A program made the translations under genes and the position numbers. This document shows positions 16,125 through 25,348 of a stretch of DNA of 64,000 bases, piece after piece; position 1 is the stretch's first letter; each line of letters starts with the position of its first letter. Source of the DNA: an uncultured Alistipes sp. (GTDB lineage Bacteria; Bacteroidota; Bacteroidia; Bacteroidales; UBA932); assembly GCA_900550465.1 (NCBI GenBank), contig URSC01000002.1, positions 1 through 64,000 on the forward strand. The letters are read 5' to 3'. The notes under the pieces are model-generated. The model was given only the letters and a program-made list of their open reading frames with translations. It had not been told where the DNA came from and made no database searches.

Positions 16125-17063
16125 CTATTTGCAAAGCACTATCCCAAGACACCGCGAAAGCACAGTATCTCCGACACCATACTGACGCTTGACACTATCC
16201 GCTATAGAAACCTTTTCTGAATCCGTAAGTTGCGCGTAACTTTCCTTGCCATATCCCGACACATACTTTTCATCCACTACCGCACAGATATCCATATCCA
16301 GAATCGGTTTCTCCCTTGCCCATTGCTTGCTTTGAGTCAAAATACGCTCAAGGTCTTTGCCGGAAAGATAAGGCTCAATAATTCCGACCGTTATCGCTGA
16401 CTGTCCGTCCCTATCCTGCAACTGTTCCGTTTCCCACACTTGATAGTCACGCCTTTGAAGACAATAATCAAACGCAGCGTAAGAACCGAAAAATCCCTCT
16501 ACCACAGCACTGTTCACCAGCTGAGACGATTCTATCTGCCCATTTTCATCAAATATCAATCCCTCCGGAAGCCTCTGCCTGTTATCTCTCCGGATTATTG
16601 TAGCGAAAGGCTTTGTCGCTTTCTTAGGACGCATGTCCTCCGGTCTCCTCGTTTCTTTCCTGAAATACAAACCGATCGACGAGAACTCATAATCATACGG
16701 ATTCGATGTCAGCTCATGATGCACGGGGTTTCTAAGAACATAACTTATCGCAGCCGTAACATGACGCCTACCTATCAGTTCCACAGAATAGAAAGACGGT
16801 TCTCCTAATGTTCCTTTTCGACGATACCGTCTGTTAAACATCTGAGTATAAGACGACCTGATTCTCTGAATGTAAGCCGCTGGCTGCTCCGTTATCACTA
16901 TGAGATGAACGTGTGTGGACATAATGGCATACGCAAGCAACTGAGCACCAGTGCCAATCGTCGCCTGAGCGACACAGTTGAACAACATGCAGTAATCCAG
17001 ATACTTTCTACACAGAACCTCGTCGTGGGAGGTGTAGCATAGATGGTAGATCTTTCCCTTCAT
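16125..17063 (-). CDS. REP-associated tyrosine transposase (RAYT, Y1/HUH class)
   Basis: 312 residues. The N-terminal Y1 transposase domain (about 1-140) shows the HUH motif in STHVHLIVI, basic RIRSSYTQMFNRRYRRKG and a later YVLRNPVHHEL whose Tyr is the likely nucleophile. The C-terminal 170 residues end in a helical region (SEKVSIADSVKRQYGVGDTVLSRCLGI) that could be a DNA-binding helix-turn-helix. RAYTs are single-copy, domesticated relatives of IS200/IS605 transposases linked to REP palindromes. No insertion-sequence ends are seen around it, but a palindrome array ends 36 bp from its stop, fitting a RAYT. Substrate recognition of this palindrome is inferred. A TATCTTTG box lies about 114 bp upstream. 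Confidence 0.85.
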   Translation of the reverse strand: MKGKIYHLCYTSHDEVLCRKYLDYCMLFNCVAQATIGTGAQLLAYAIMSTHVHLIVITEQPAAYIQRIRSSYTQMFNRRYRRKGTLGEPSFYSVELIGRRHVTAAISYVLRNPVHHELTSNPYDYEFSSIGLYFRKETRRPEDMRPKKATKPFATIIRRDNRQRLPEGLIFDENGQIESSQLVNSAVVEGFFGSYAAFDYCLQRRDYQVWETEQLQDRDGQSAITVGIIEPYLSGKDLERILTQSKQWAREKPILDMDICAVVDEKYVSGYGKESYAQLTDSEKVSIADSVKRQYGVGDTVLSRCLGIVLCK

Positions 17064-17421
17064 AATTTGTACTCTTTAAGTTAAGGTTGGTAAATAATAA
17101 CGCTGACGTCTGTCGGTTCCCATCAACTGGCTCAAATGACCCGAATAGTCCGGCTCGAGAGGCCCGACAGGCTCCTCAAAGATATAGTTTATCTACTGAT
17201 AATCAAGGGAAAAGTTCAGAGAATACGTTCTTCCGCGGAAGATTTTTACGTTTTTAAATTTTTTATTTTTTATAAAAATACTTTTTGAGTCATTACGCAC
17301 TGACTACCTGGAGTTTCCGCGCAACCACGGCGATGGCGCACCGTAATGTGCATGTTCGTCCTGCGACGACCTGCCGAAGGACAACGCTTCGCGAACAGAG
17401 GCTGCAACAAGTCAGCAGAGT
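17064..17421. other. Intergenic region between RAYT and cutC
   Basis: No gene recognised. It holds the probable RAYT promoter (TATCTTTG, minus strand, 17177-17184), a perfect 14-bp palindrome TCTTCCGCGGAAGA at 17229-17242 and a very AT-rich run at about 17246-17290 directly beside it. The part nearer cutC (17290-17420) has normal composition and no convincing frame. Confidence 0.6.
17177..17184 (-). promoter_or_regulatory. -7 box of the RAYT gene
   Basis: TATCTTTG on the minus strand, a full match to TAnnTTTG, leaving a leader of about 110 nt. Confidence 0.5.
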
Positions 17422-18171
17422 TCAGCAGAGTGCCGTCACTGCCCGACGCACAGTCTCCTCATCGCTGTGGACTACCGTCTCCTCCTGCGCAATGCCGGAG
17501 AGCACGCGCATACCGGACTTGTGCCGTTTAGTGGCCGACAGATGTACTTCGCTGACCCCGGTCTGAAGCATCAGGTCGCGTATATTGGTCGGATTAACAC
17601 CGGATCCAGGCATGATTATCAGCGGTTTGCGGGCGCTTCCCGTATGATTTGCCATCATGGCCTGCATACGGGCTAACGTCTCACGGCCTTCCCAGGCAGT
17701 CGGACACCCGCCGGAGGTCAGCACGCGGTCGTACCCCAGTGATGCGACATCCTCGAGTGCATCGTAAATACCGTCAGCACAATCGATTGCCCGATGAAAT
17801 GTTGTCGACAGTCCATGTCTGCGAGCCTCCTTCAGCCACTCTGCAGCCGTCGTCCGGTCCACTTTCGCATCCGCCGTCAGCGCACCTACCACGACACCCT
17901 GTACACCGGCCTGCGCACACAGTGCGATATCGCGTGTCACTGTCTCCACCTCGTAGGACGAATACAGAAAATCTCCGGATCTCGGACGGACCAGCACGTT
18001 GACGGCAATAGTCAGCGCAGCCCGCACTCCTTGAATCAGTCCGTAGGAAGGGGTCACTCCTCCGGCATCCAGTTCGGAACACAGTTCTATTCTCGCAGCC
18101 CCGCCTCTTTGCGCGGCCAGGGCGCTCTCGTACGACGGGGCGCAGATTTCTATGGTGTAGTGGTTGAACAT
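17422..18171 (-). CDS. cutC: CutC family protein
   Basis: 249 residues, the usual CutC length. Family features: IEICAPSYESALAAQRGGAARIELCSELDAGGVTPSYG near the start, VLVRPRSGDFLYSSYE, FHRAIDC, RVLTSGG and IMPGSGVNPTNI, all typical of the TIM-barrel CutC fold. CutC has been linked to copper homeostasis, though its exact activity is disputed. The ATG at 18171 is the first Met of the conserved part; the frame continues upstream into palindrome array 5, whose first copy is 55 nt away, and that part is not protein-like. The nearby copper/cation efflux genes are separated by trpS and recA, so no operon link is evident. Confidence 0.92.
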   Translation of the reverse strand: MFNHYTIEICAPSYESALAAQRGGAARIELCSELDAGGVTPSYGLIQGVRAALTIAVNVLVRPRSGDFLYSSYEVETVTRDIALCAQAGVQGVVVGALTADAKVDRTTAAEWLKEARRHGLSTTFHRAIDCADGIYDALEDVASLGYDRVLTSGGCPTAWEGRETLARMQAMMANHTGSARKPLIIMPGSGVNPTNIRDLMLQTGVSEVHLSATKRHKSGMRVLSGIAQEETVVHSDEETVRRAVTALC

Positions 18172-18225
18172 ATTCTTTAGTGGTTTAGTGATTTGTCGCA
18201 GCAAATTTACTTTATTTTTTCTGCG

Positions 18226-18515
18226 CACCTTCGGAAGGTGAGTAGAAAATGTAGGGAAACTGCACACCTTCGGAAGGTGGGAATGGTACGGTGGATGGGG
18301 AAATGAGGCTACAGGTGGTTTTCGAGGCAGTGCGGCTTCTGCGCACCTTCGGAAGGTGAGTAGAAAATGTGGGGAACCTGCCCACCTTCGGAAGGTGGGA
18401 ATGGCACGATGGGTGGGGAAATGCGGATACAGGTGGCTCTCAGGGCAGTGCGGCTTCTGCGCACCTTCGGAAGGTGAGTAGAAAATGTAAGGAAACTGCG
18501 CACCTTCGGAAGGTG
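18226..18515. repeat. Palindrome array 5 (6 copies, forward orientation)
   Basis: Perfect CACCTTCGGAAGGTG copies start at 18226, 18265, 18344, 18383, 18462 and 18501 (39 and 79 nt apart). The short spacer is AGTAGAAAATGTAGGGAAAC-like; the long one contains GGCACGRTGGRTGGGGAAAT and GGCAGTGCGGCTTCTGCGC. It lies between the cutC start and the trpS stop; the remaining 220 nt up to trpS are purine-rich, with no gene seen. Confidence 0.9.
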
Positions 18516-18738
18516 GGAATGGCACGGTAGATGGGAAAACGAGAAGGCAAGGAGGGTGATATGCGGACGTGGAGAATGGAAAAGACTGCCGGGTGGGGAA
18601 AGCAACAGGGCGAAGAAACGGCGGCAAAGATACGGCGGCAAAGATACGGCAGCTCAGAAAAAAGCATCGCAGCCGTACCGGATGACCGGCGGGGCCACGA
18701 TGCGCGGTGTAAGAGTGTTATGAAATATGTGAGTGGGG

Positions 18739-19788
18739 TCAGAATACTTTGAAGCCCATGGCCTTGCGGACGAGGGCGAGGGTGGCCGAGGCGGAGGCGC
18801 GGGCCTTGTCGCGGCCTTCCGAGACTACGCGGTGGAGGTAGGCGTCGTCGTTGTAGATGGCGTCTATGCGCTCGCGGATAGGCAGGGTCACCTTGCAGAT
18901 GTCGGCTGCAAGCTGCTTCTTGAGGTCTCCGTAGCGGATGGAGCAGTCGTTCCACTTCTCGCGGAAGTACTCTACTGTCGAGGGCTCGGATACCAGGGCC
19001 AGGAGGGTGAAGAGGTTGTCAATGCACTCGGGCATGGGGCTGTTGGGCTCGGCGGGGCCGCTGTCGGTCAGGGCCTTCATGACCTTCTTGGTGATGGTCT
19101 TCTCGTCGTCGTAGAGGTAGATGCCGTTGCCCTGGCTCTTGCCCATCTTGCCGCTGCCGTCGAGGCCGGGCACCTTGATGAGCTCGCCTCCGAAGTTGAA
19201 GCCGCGGGGCTCTACAAAAACCTCCTCGCCGTACATGTTGTTGAAACGGCGGGCCAGCACCCTGGCGTATTCCAGGTGCTGTTCCTGGTCCTTGCCCACG
19301 GGTACGTAGTCCGCGCGGTGGATCAGGATATCGGCGGCCATCAGCACGGGGTAGGTCAGCAGACCGGCGCTGATGTTGATGCCCTCGTCGTTGTGGTCAT
19401 CCTCCGCCACATCCTCGAGACGCACGTTGCGGGCCTTGGCCTTGGCCAGACGCACCTTGTCCTTGAAGGTGGTTGTACGTTCCAGCTCGCCCTTGTAGGA
19501 TATCATGTTCAGCAGCACGTACAGCTCGCTCACTTCCGGAACGTCGCTCTGCACGAATATCGTGACTTTCTCGGGATCGAGGCCCGAGGCCAGATACTCG
19601 GCTAAGATGGTCTTCACGTTGGCGTGGAAGTCATCCGGATGGGGATGGGTGGTCAGCGAATGTAGGTCCGCTATGAAATAGAAGCAGTTGTAGTCGTCCT
19701 GTATCTTTACGAAGTTGCGCAGCGCTCCGAAGTAGTTGCCGAGGTGAAGGTGGCCGGTGGAGCGGATACCGCTCAATACTGTCTGCAT
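18739..19788 (-). CDS. trpS: Tryptophan--tRNA ligase
   Basis: 349 residues, normal for bacterial TrpS. The class I signatures are present: the HIGH-type motif in SGIRSTGHLHLGNYFGALRNF near the N-terminus and the KMSKS-type motif as KMGKSQGN around residue 200. It charges tRNA-Trp with tryptophan in the cytoplasm. It follows recA on the same strand with 27 bp between them, so the two may be cotranscribed. Nothing unusual is visible. Confidence 0.97.
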   Translation of the reverse strand: MQTVLSGIRSTGHLHLGNYFGALRNFVKIQDDYNCFYFIADLHSLTTHPHPDDFHANVKTILAEYLASGLDPEKVTIFVQSDVPEVSELYVLLNMISYKGELERTTTFKDKVRLAKAKARNVRLEDVAEDDHNDEGINISAGLLTYPVLMAADILIHRADYVPVGKDQEQHLEYARVLARRFNNMYGEEVFVEPRGFNFGGELIKVPGLDGSGKMGKSQGNGIYLYDDEKTITKKVMKALTDSGPAEPNSPMPECIDNLFTLLALVSEPSTVEYFREKWNDCSIRYGDLKKQLAADICKVTLPIRERIDAIYNDDAYLHRVVSEGRDKARASASATLALVRKAMGFKVF

Positions 19789-19815
19789 AATGTAGGTGTC
19801 TGTTAGATGTTAAAC

Positions 19816-20847
19816 TCAGTCTTCCATGTTCTTCATAGTCTCACGGATCTTGCCCTCGATCTCCTCGCAGAGCTCAGGGTTGTCCATCAGCAGCTTCTTG
19901 ACTGCCTCGCGTCCCTGAGCCAGCTTGGACTCACCGTAACTGAACCACGAGCCGCTCTTCTTGATGATGTCGAACTCCACGCCGAGGTCCACGATCTCTC
20001 CTATCTTGGAAATACCCTCTCCGAAGACAATGTCGAACTCGGCCTTGCGGAACGGAGGAGCCATCTTGTTCTTGACGATCTTGACGCGGGTACGGTTACC
20101 GGTGGGATCCTCCCCGTCCTTGAGCTGGGTAACCTTGCGCACGTCGATGCGGACGGAGGCGTAGAACTTCAGGGCGTTGCCGCCGGTAGTGGTCTCGGGG
20201 TTGCCGAACATCACGCCGATCTTCTCGCGCAGCTGGTTGATGAAGATGCAGCATGTGTTGGTCTTAGAAATGTTGGCGGTGAGTTTCCTCAGGGCCTGGC
20301 TCATCAGCCTGGCCTGCAGTCCCATCTTCTGGTCTCCCATCTCGCCCTCGATCTCCGCCTTCGGAGTCAGGGCGGCCACGGAGTCCACCACGATGATGTC
20401 TATAGCCCCGCTGCGGATCAGGTCATCGGCTATCTCAAGGGCCTGCTCCCCGTTGTCGGGCTGGGATATGAGGAGGGTGTCCACATCCACTCCAAGGTTC
20501 TTCGCATAAGTGCGGTCGAAAGCATGCTCCGCATCTATAATCGCTGCGAAACCGCCGGCCTTCTGGGCCTCCGCTATGGCGTGTATGGCGAGGGTGGTCT
20601 TACCGCTGGACTCGGGGCCGAATATCTCGATCACCCTGCCGCGGGGATAGCCTCCTATCCCGAGAGCGTGGTCCAGGGCAATGGAGCCGGAGGGAATCAC
20701 CGACACGTCCCCTTCAGGACGGTCTCCGAGCTTCATGATGGCACCCTTGCCGAAATCCTTTTCTATCTTGTCCATTGTTGCCTGCAGGGCCTTGAGCTTC
20801 GCTGCATTAGCCGCGGCAACATCAATCTGTTCGAGTTCTTTTGCCAT
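19816..20847 (-). CDS. recA: Recombinase RecA
   Basis: 343 residues. Walker A is GPESSGKTT, followed by AEHAFDRTYAKNLGVD and LLISQPDNGEQALEI, Walker B at IDIIVVDSVAAL, the L2 region with FINQLREKIGVMFGNPETTTGGNALKFYASVR, and a C-terminal domain ending in an acidic tail (TMKNMED). It forms filaments on single-stranded DNA for strand exchange and SOS signalling. A TATATTTG box lies 24 bp upstream. A complex hairpin at 20906-20967 sits further upstream, between recA and the efflux operon. Confidence 0.98.
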   Translation of the reverse strand: MAKELEQIDVAAANAAKLKALQATMDKIEKDFGKGAIMKLGDRPEGDVSVIPSGSIALDHALGIGGYPRGRVIEIFGPESSGKTTLAIHAIAEAQKAGGFAAIIDAEHAFDRTYAKNLGVDVDTLLISQPDNGEQALEIADDLIRSGAIDIIVVDSVAALTPKAEIEGEMGDQKMGLQARLMSQALRKLTANISKTNTCCIFINQLREKIGVMFGNPETTTGGNALKFYASVRIDVRKVTQLKDGEDPTGNRTRVKIVKNKMAPPFRKAEFDIVFGEGISKIGEIVDLGVEFDIIKKSGSWFSYGESKLAQGREAVKKLLMDNPELCEEIEGKIRETMKNMED

Positions 20848-20870
20848 ACTGTTTCTATTAATTTCAAGCG

Positions 20871-20878
20871 CAAATATA
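20871..20878 (-). promoter_or_regulatory. -7 box of the recA promoter
   Basis: TATATTTG on the minus strand, about 24 bp before the recA ATG. Confidence 0.6.
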
Positions 20879-20905
20879 AGTCAAAATTTCGAAGGCAGGC
20901 CATCT

Positions 20906-20967
20906 CGAAACGACTATAAACGATTATAAACGGCTAAAAACGTTTATAGCCGTTTATAATCGTTTCG
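20906..20967. repeat. Long imperfect inverted repeat between efflux operon and recA
   Basis: The 62-nt block begins CGAAACGACTATAAACG and ends GTTTATAATCGTTTCG. Both arms are built from repeated TATAAACGRYT-like steps, so several pairing registers are possible. GGCAGGC and GCCTGC flanks extend it. It lies 14 bp after the stop of the RND gene and just upstream of the recA promoter. There is no U-run, so a plain intrinsic terminator is not clear. Confidence 0.6.
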
Positions 20968-20980
20968 ACACGCCTGCGGC

Positions 20981-23900
20981 CTACAGAATCACGATATCCC
21001 AGATTCCGGCCGCAAGCTCCAGTTCCACAAGGGCCAGCGCCTGTCCGTAGACCACGTCGATGTACCTGGCCCGCACGTCATTGTAGGTGCGCTGCGCATC
21101 GAGGACCTCGAGCAGCGAGACCTCTCCCTGACTATAACTGTAGAGCATGCCGTCCATCACACTGCGGGCATCCGAGAGCAGACGGTCTCCGTTCGAGACT
21201 ACCTGCTGCGACAGAAGGGCATAGCGCCGGTAAGCCTGCAGTACCTCGGTCTCTATCTGGAGCTCCACCTGCCTGGTCTGCATCCTGGCCTGTGCCTGCC
21301 GTCCCCGGGCGGCATCGACCGCTCCACGGTTGATACTGGAGAATTTCAGGGGAATGGCCAGCCCTGCGGAGATTCCGGTAAATGCCGGAGCCGGGGCAAT
21401 CTCATTGAGCACCTCGGAGTTGATATTGGCTCCCAACGACAGCTCGATGTCCGGCCCGCGCTCTTTGCGGGTGAGGTTCAGGGCAGCTGCCGCCACATCC
21501 TCATTGCGCATGGCCGCCATCAGGTCGGCCCGGCCTCCGTATGCGGCGGCAAGCAGCGAGTCGAGGATAAAATCCCGGACCAGCGGCTGCAGGACGGCAT
21601 CCGGTCCGAAGAGGGTATCCCGCGAGGACCGTCCCATCTGCACGCCGAGAGCCGCAAGGGCCTGGTACAGGTCCGCTTCCGCTCCCGCCATCTCATTGTG
21701 CCGGATATCCGCCTCCAGGCGGCTCTGCCGCGCGGCTATCTCGGTTATCTCACCGGCTTCGAAGCGCAGGCTGTCGCTCTCGGCGAGCCTCCGGATATTG
21801 TCGTATGAGTCGAGCTGCACCCGGTACAGTTCCTGCTGCCTCATGGCCTCGAGGTAGACTACGGTCGCCTGAGCCCTGAGACGGCGCAGATAGTCGTCCA
21901 GGAGAGCTTCGGTCAGGGCCTTCTGGTTTGCAGCCAGGTCCATGCGGGCCCGCCGCACTCCGAAAGTGATGTTCTTGCTCAGCTCGAACTCCGCTCCCTG
22001 GCCCATCGCCATGCTCCAGTCATTGTTGTTGCTGTACGATGCGGAGAGGGTCACGTCGCTGAACACCCGCGCCGCCGTCAGCTCGGCCTGCGAGATGTCG
22101 ATATTCAGTTTCTCGGCGGCATATTCCAGATTGCCGGCCGCAACTGCCTCAAGATAGGCTCCGTAGCCTATTTTCACAGGCTGTGCGTGCAGAATCCCCG
22201 CGGTGCCCAGGATTGCCGGGAGCAGCAGCAGAGTCCTGAGCATTGCCCCGGAGTGTGTATTATTTTTATTGTCCGACAATCTGAGCCTGCGTCTCTCCAT
22301 CAGGTAGTACAGCGCCGGCAGCACGAAAAGGGTCACGAGAGTGGCGAAGAGCAGTCCATAGACGATGACCGTCGCCAGAGGCCGCTGTACGTCAGAGCCT
22401 ATGCCGGTGGCCAGCGAGGCCGGAAGCAGTCCGAATATGGCCACTGTTGCGGTCATCAGCATCGGTCGCAGACGGTGGGAGGCTCCTTCGATGACGGCCT
22501 GCCGCAGCTCATAGCCCCGCTTGCGCAGGATATTGATATGGGAGAGCATGATGACCCCGTTCTGTATCGCCAGTCCGAAAAGGGCGATGAAGCCCACCGC
22601 CGAGGAGATGTTGAAGGTCATCCCCCTCACTACCAGGGCCAGCATACCGCCGAATATCATCAACGGCAGCAGGGCTATCAGCAGTCCGGCCTGACGGAAA
22701 TTGCCGAAGGAGAAGAACAGCAGCAGGAACATTACGGCGAGGGTCACCGGCACGACCAGCGCCAGCCGGCTGAAGGCCCTGTCCTGATTCTCAAGCTGTC
22801 CGCCCCAGGCATAACTGAAATCCCGGTGGTCGTAGAACACATTGTGCCTTATAGCACGGTCGGCCTCGGCCACGAAGGAGGAGAGGTCCCGGTCCCTGAG
22901 ATTGACCTGGACGGTGGTCACACGGCGGTTCATCTCCCGGGATATCATGCTGGCTCCTATAGTAGTGCGTACATCGGCCACAGCCGCGAGCGGAATCTTG
23001 GCCCCGGAAGCCGAGGTGAGCATGAGGGCGCCTATCTTCTCGGGCGTATCCCTGGACTCCTCGGTGTAACGGCAGGTCACGTCGTAGACTCTGCTGCCCA
23101 CAAAGACCTGGGAGACAGCCTTTCCACCCAGAGCCACCTCAATGAGCTCAGCCACATCGGCCACATTGAGCCCGTACTGGGCTATCCGGTCCCTGTCCAC
23201 CACTATCTGCAGCTGCGGCAGGAAAGGCTCCTCCGCCAGCCTGACATCCCCCGCTCCCTCGATACCGGATACGACCTGCGCAATCTCTTCCGCTATGCGC
23301 CTGGCCTCATCCAGGTCCTCGCCGTATATCTTGACAGCCAGGTCACTGTGCGACCCCGCTATCTGGTCCATCACCATGTCGATGATAGGCTGTGAGAATC
23401 CGGCCCCGTAGCCGGGCATCGTCTCCAGCATGGCCGCCATGTCGTTGATCAGGTCAGACTTGCGGCGTCCCCTCTCCCATTCCTTATAGGGCTTGAGTCC
23501 GACCATCACCTCGATATGGGAGAACGAGAACGGACACACGCCCTCGTCATCGCGCCCTGTCTGGGTCATGACGTATGTCACCTCGTCGAACTCCTTCAGC
23601 CTGTGCCTCAGCTCAGTGGCCATCTCGGAAGACTTCTCGAGGGACATACCGGCCGGCAGCTGCACCTGTATCCAGATACTGCCCTCGTCCAGTTCCGGCA
23701 TGAAATCCTTGCCCACATACACCGACAGTCCAATGACAGCCGCAAGCACTGCGGCAATGGGCGCAATCAGCTTCCGGGGAGCTCCGATGATGGCGGCCGT
23801 AGCAGCTTTATACCTGACCGTCAAGGCCTCCATCCATTTGTTACGGTACACCTTCTGCGGCTTGCGGTAGACCGAATAGGCCAGTCCGGGGATGAGCAGC

Positions 23901-25345
23901 AGGGCCGCCGCCAGAGCGCCCAGCAGGGCGAAGCTCAGGGTAAATGCCATCGGGGTAAACAGCTTGCGCTCCACCCGGTCAAATGCGAAGAGCGGCAGGT
24001 AGGCGGTGATGATGATAAGGGTAGCGAAGAAAATAGGCTTGGCCACCTCTGCCGCCCTCTGGGCTATCGTCCTGCGGTCCAGCAGCGCGGAGGGATCGTC
24101 CTCCCTTTTCTTGAGGATGGTCTCCATCATCACGATGGTGCCGTCCACTATGATTCCGAAGTCTATGGCTCCGAGCGAAAGGAGGTTGGCCGGAATGTCT
24201 GTCAGCCACATGAGGATAAATGCAATAAGCAGCGACAGGGGAATGGTGACGGTCGCCAGCAGGGCGCTCCTGGGGCTGCCGAGGAAAATCATCAATATGG
24301 CCAGCACCAGCAGGATACCGAAGGAAAGGGTATGCACTATGGTATGAAGGGTGGCGTCCACCAGATCGGTACGGTCGTAGAAGACCTTCAGCCGCACTCC
24401 CTCCGGGAGGATGTTCTCATTGAGGTCCTGCACCGCCCGCTTTACCTCCCGGAGCACCTGCGAGGGGTTCTCATAACGGAGCAGCTGGACCATGCCCTGC
24501 ACTCCGTCCTCATAGTCCGTCTCATCGTCGAGATAGCCCATGATGCCCTTGCGCTCTAAGTTGCCGTACTTGAGCGTACCGACGTCCCGGAGATAGACGG
24601 GAGCTCCTCCGTCACTGCGGACCACGATGTTGCCTAAATCGTCCAGGTCCTGGACCAGACCCACCCCACGGACCACATAGCTCAGGTCCCCGCGCATGAT
24701 GGTACTGCCTCCGGCATTTGCGTTATTGTCCTCTATCGCATCGGTCACCTCGCTCAGCGAAAGGCCGTAGGCTGTCAGCCGGTCAGGATCTATCTCGATC
24801 TGGTACTGGGTAGTGATGCCGCCGAAGTTGGAGACGTCCGCGATACCGTAGATCTGCTTCAGACGCGGGATTATCACCCAATGGTTCAGATCGGTCAGTT
24901 CCCGGAGGCTGCGGTCTCCCGTGACCACATAGCGGAATATCTCGCCCGTCGGGGAGGTCAGCGGGTCGAGTCCCGGCTGCGCCCCGAAGGGCAGCTCGAT
25001 GTCCGCGATCCGCTCCATCACCCGCTGGCGCGCCCAGTAATCATCCACCCCGTCCTCGAAGACAAGGGTTATCTTGGATATGCCGAAAAAATTCTTGCTG
25101 CGCATCACCTTCAGACCGGGAATTCCGTTCAGTTTCCTCTCCAAAGGCACGGTAATCTGCTGTTCTATCTCGGCTACGGCGAGTCCGGGCACCTGGGTGG
25201 CCACTCCCACCGACACATCGGCTATATCGGGATAGGCGTCTATCGCCAGATGCTTCCAGGCATACATTCCGAGGGCCGCGAGCAGTACGAACACGGCCAG
25301 CACGAGCCATCTGCGCTCGAGCAGTCTGTCTATAAACTTCTCCAT
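20981..25345 (-). CDS. CusA/CzcA-type heavy-metal RND pump fused to a TolC-like outer-membrane channel
   Basis: 1454 residues, about 400 more than a normal RND pump. Residues 1-1025 are an HME-type RND transporter: N-terminal helix, periplasmic porter segments (ITVPLERKLNGIPGLKVMRS), and a second half with FGNFRQAGLLIALLPLMIFGG and FALFGLAIQNGVIMLSHIN. From Met 1035 there is a new signal-peptide-like stretch (MLRTLLLLPAILGTAGILHAQ) and a 400-residue coiled outer-membrane factor with paired ARxQARMQTRQVELQIETEV-type helices. Such pump-channel fusions are known in Bacteroidetes. It should export cations such as Cu, Ag, Co or Zn; the substrate is not readable. The adaptor gene ends 3 bp before its start. 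Confidence 0.93.
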   Translation of the reverse strand: MEKFIDRLLERRWLVLAVFVLLAALGMYAWKHLAIDAYPDIADVSVGVATQVPGLAVAEIEQQITVPLERKLNGIPGLKVMRSKNFFGISKITLVFEDGVDDYWARQRVMERIADIELPFGAQPGLDPLTSPTGEIFRYVVTGDRSLRELTDLNHWVIIPRLKQIYGIADVSNFGGITTQYQIEIDPDRLTAYGLSLSEVTDAIEDNNANAGGSTIMRGDLSYVVRGVGLVQDLDDLGNIVVRSDGGAPVYLRDVGTLKYGNLERKGIMGYLDDETDYEDGVQGMVQLLRYENPSQVLREVKRAVQDLNENILPEGVRLKVFYDRTDLVDATLHTIVHTLSFGILLVLAILMIFLGSPRSALLATVTIPLSLLIAFILMWLTDIPANLLSLGAIDFGIIVDGTIVMMETILKKREDDPSALLDRRTIAQRAAEVAKPIFFATLIIITAYLPLFAFDRVERKLFTPMAFTLSFALLGALAAALLLIPGLAYSVYRKPQKVYRNKWMEALTVRYKAATAAIIGAPRKLIAPIAAVLAAVIGLSVYVGKDFMPELDEGSIWIQVQLPAGMSLEKSSEMATELRHRLKEFDEVTYVMTQTGRDDEGVCPFSFSHIEVMVGLKPYKEWERGRRKSDLINDMAAMLETMPGYGAGFSQPIIDMVMDQIAGSHSDLAVKIYGEDLDEARRIAEEIAQVVSGIEGAGDVRLAEEPFLPQLQIVVDRDRIAQYGLNVADVAELIEVALGGKAVSQVFVGSRVYDVTCRYTEESRDTPEKIGALMLTSASGAKIPLAAVADVRTTIGASMISREMNRRVTTVQVNLRDRDLSSFVAEADRAIRHNVFYDHRDFSYAWGGQLENQDRAFSRLALVVPVTLAVMFLLLFFSFGNFRQAGLLIALLPLMIFGGMLALVVRGMTFNISSAVGFIALFGLAIQNGVIMLSHINILRKRGYELRQAVIEGASHRLRPMLMTATVAIFGLLPASLATGIGSDVQRPLATVIVYGLLFATLVTLFVLPALYYLMERRRLRLSDNKNNTHSGAMLRTLLLLPAILGTAGILHAQPVKIGYGAYLEAVAAGNLEYAAEKLNIDISQAELTAARVFSDVTLSASYSNNNDWSMAMGQGAEFELSKNITFGVRRARMDLAANQKALTEALLDDYLRRLRAQATVVYLEAMRQQELYRVQLDSYDNIRRLAESDSLRFEAGEITEIAARQSRLEADIRHNEMAGAEADLYQALAALGVQMGRSSRDTLFGPDAVLQPLVRDFILDSLLAAAYGGRADLMAAMRNEDVAAAALNLTRKERGPDIELSLGANINSEVLNEIAPAPAFTGISAGLAIPLKFSSINRGAVDAARGRQAQARMQTRQVELQIETEVLQAYRRYALLSQQVVSNGDRLLSDARSVMDGMLYSYSQGEVSLLEVLDAQRTYNDVRARYIDVVYGQALALVELELAAGIWDIVIL

Positions 25346-25348
25346 AGC

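Noticed and set aside
16125..17063. A complete insertion sequence of the IS200/IS605 type
   Set aside because: No left or right ends, TnpB gene or target signature seen next to the gene; the long C-terminal part and nearby palindromes fit a RAYT better.
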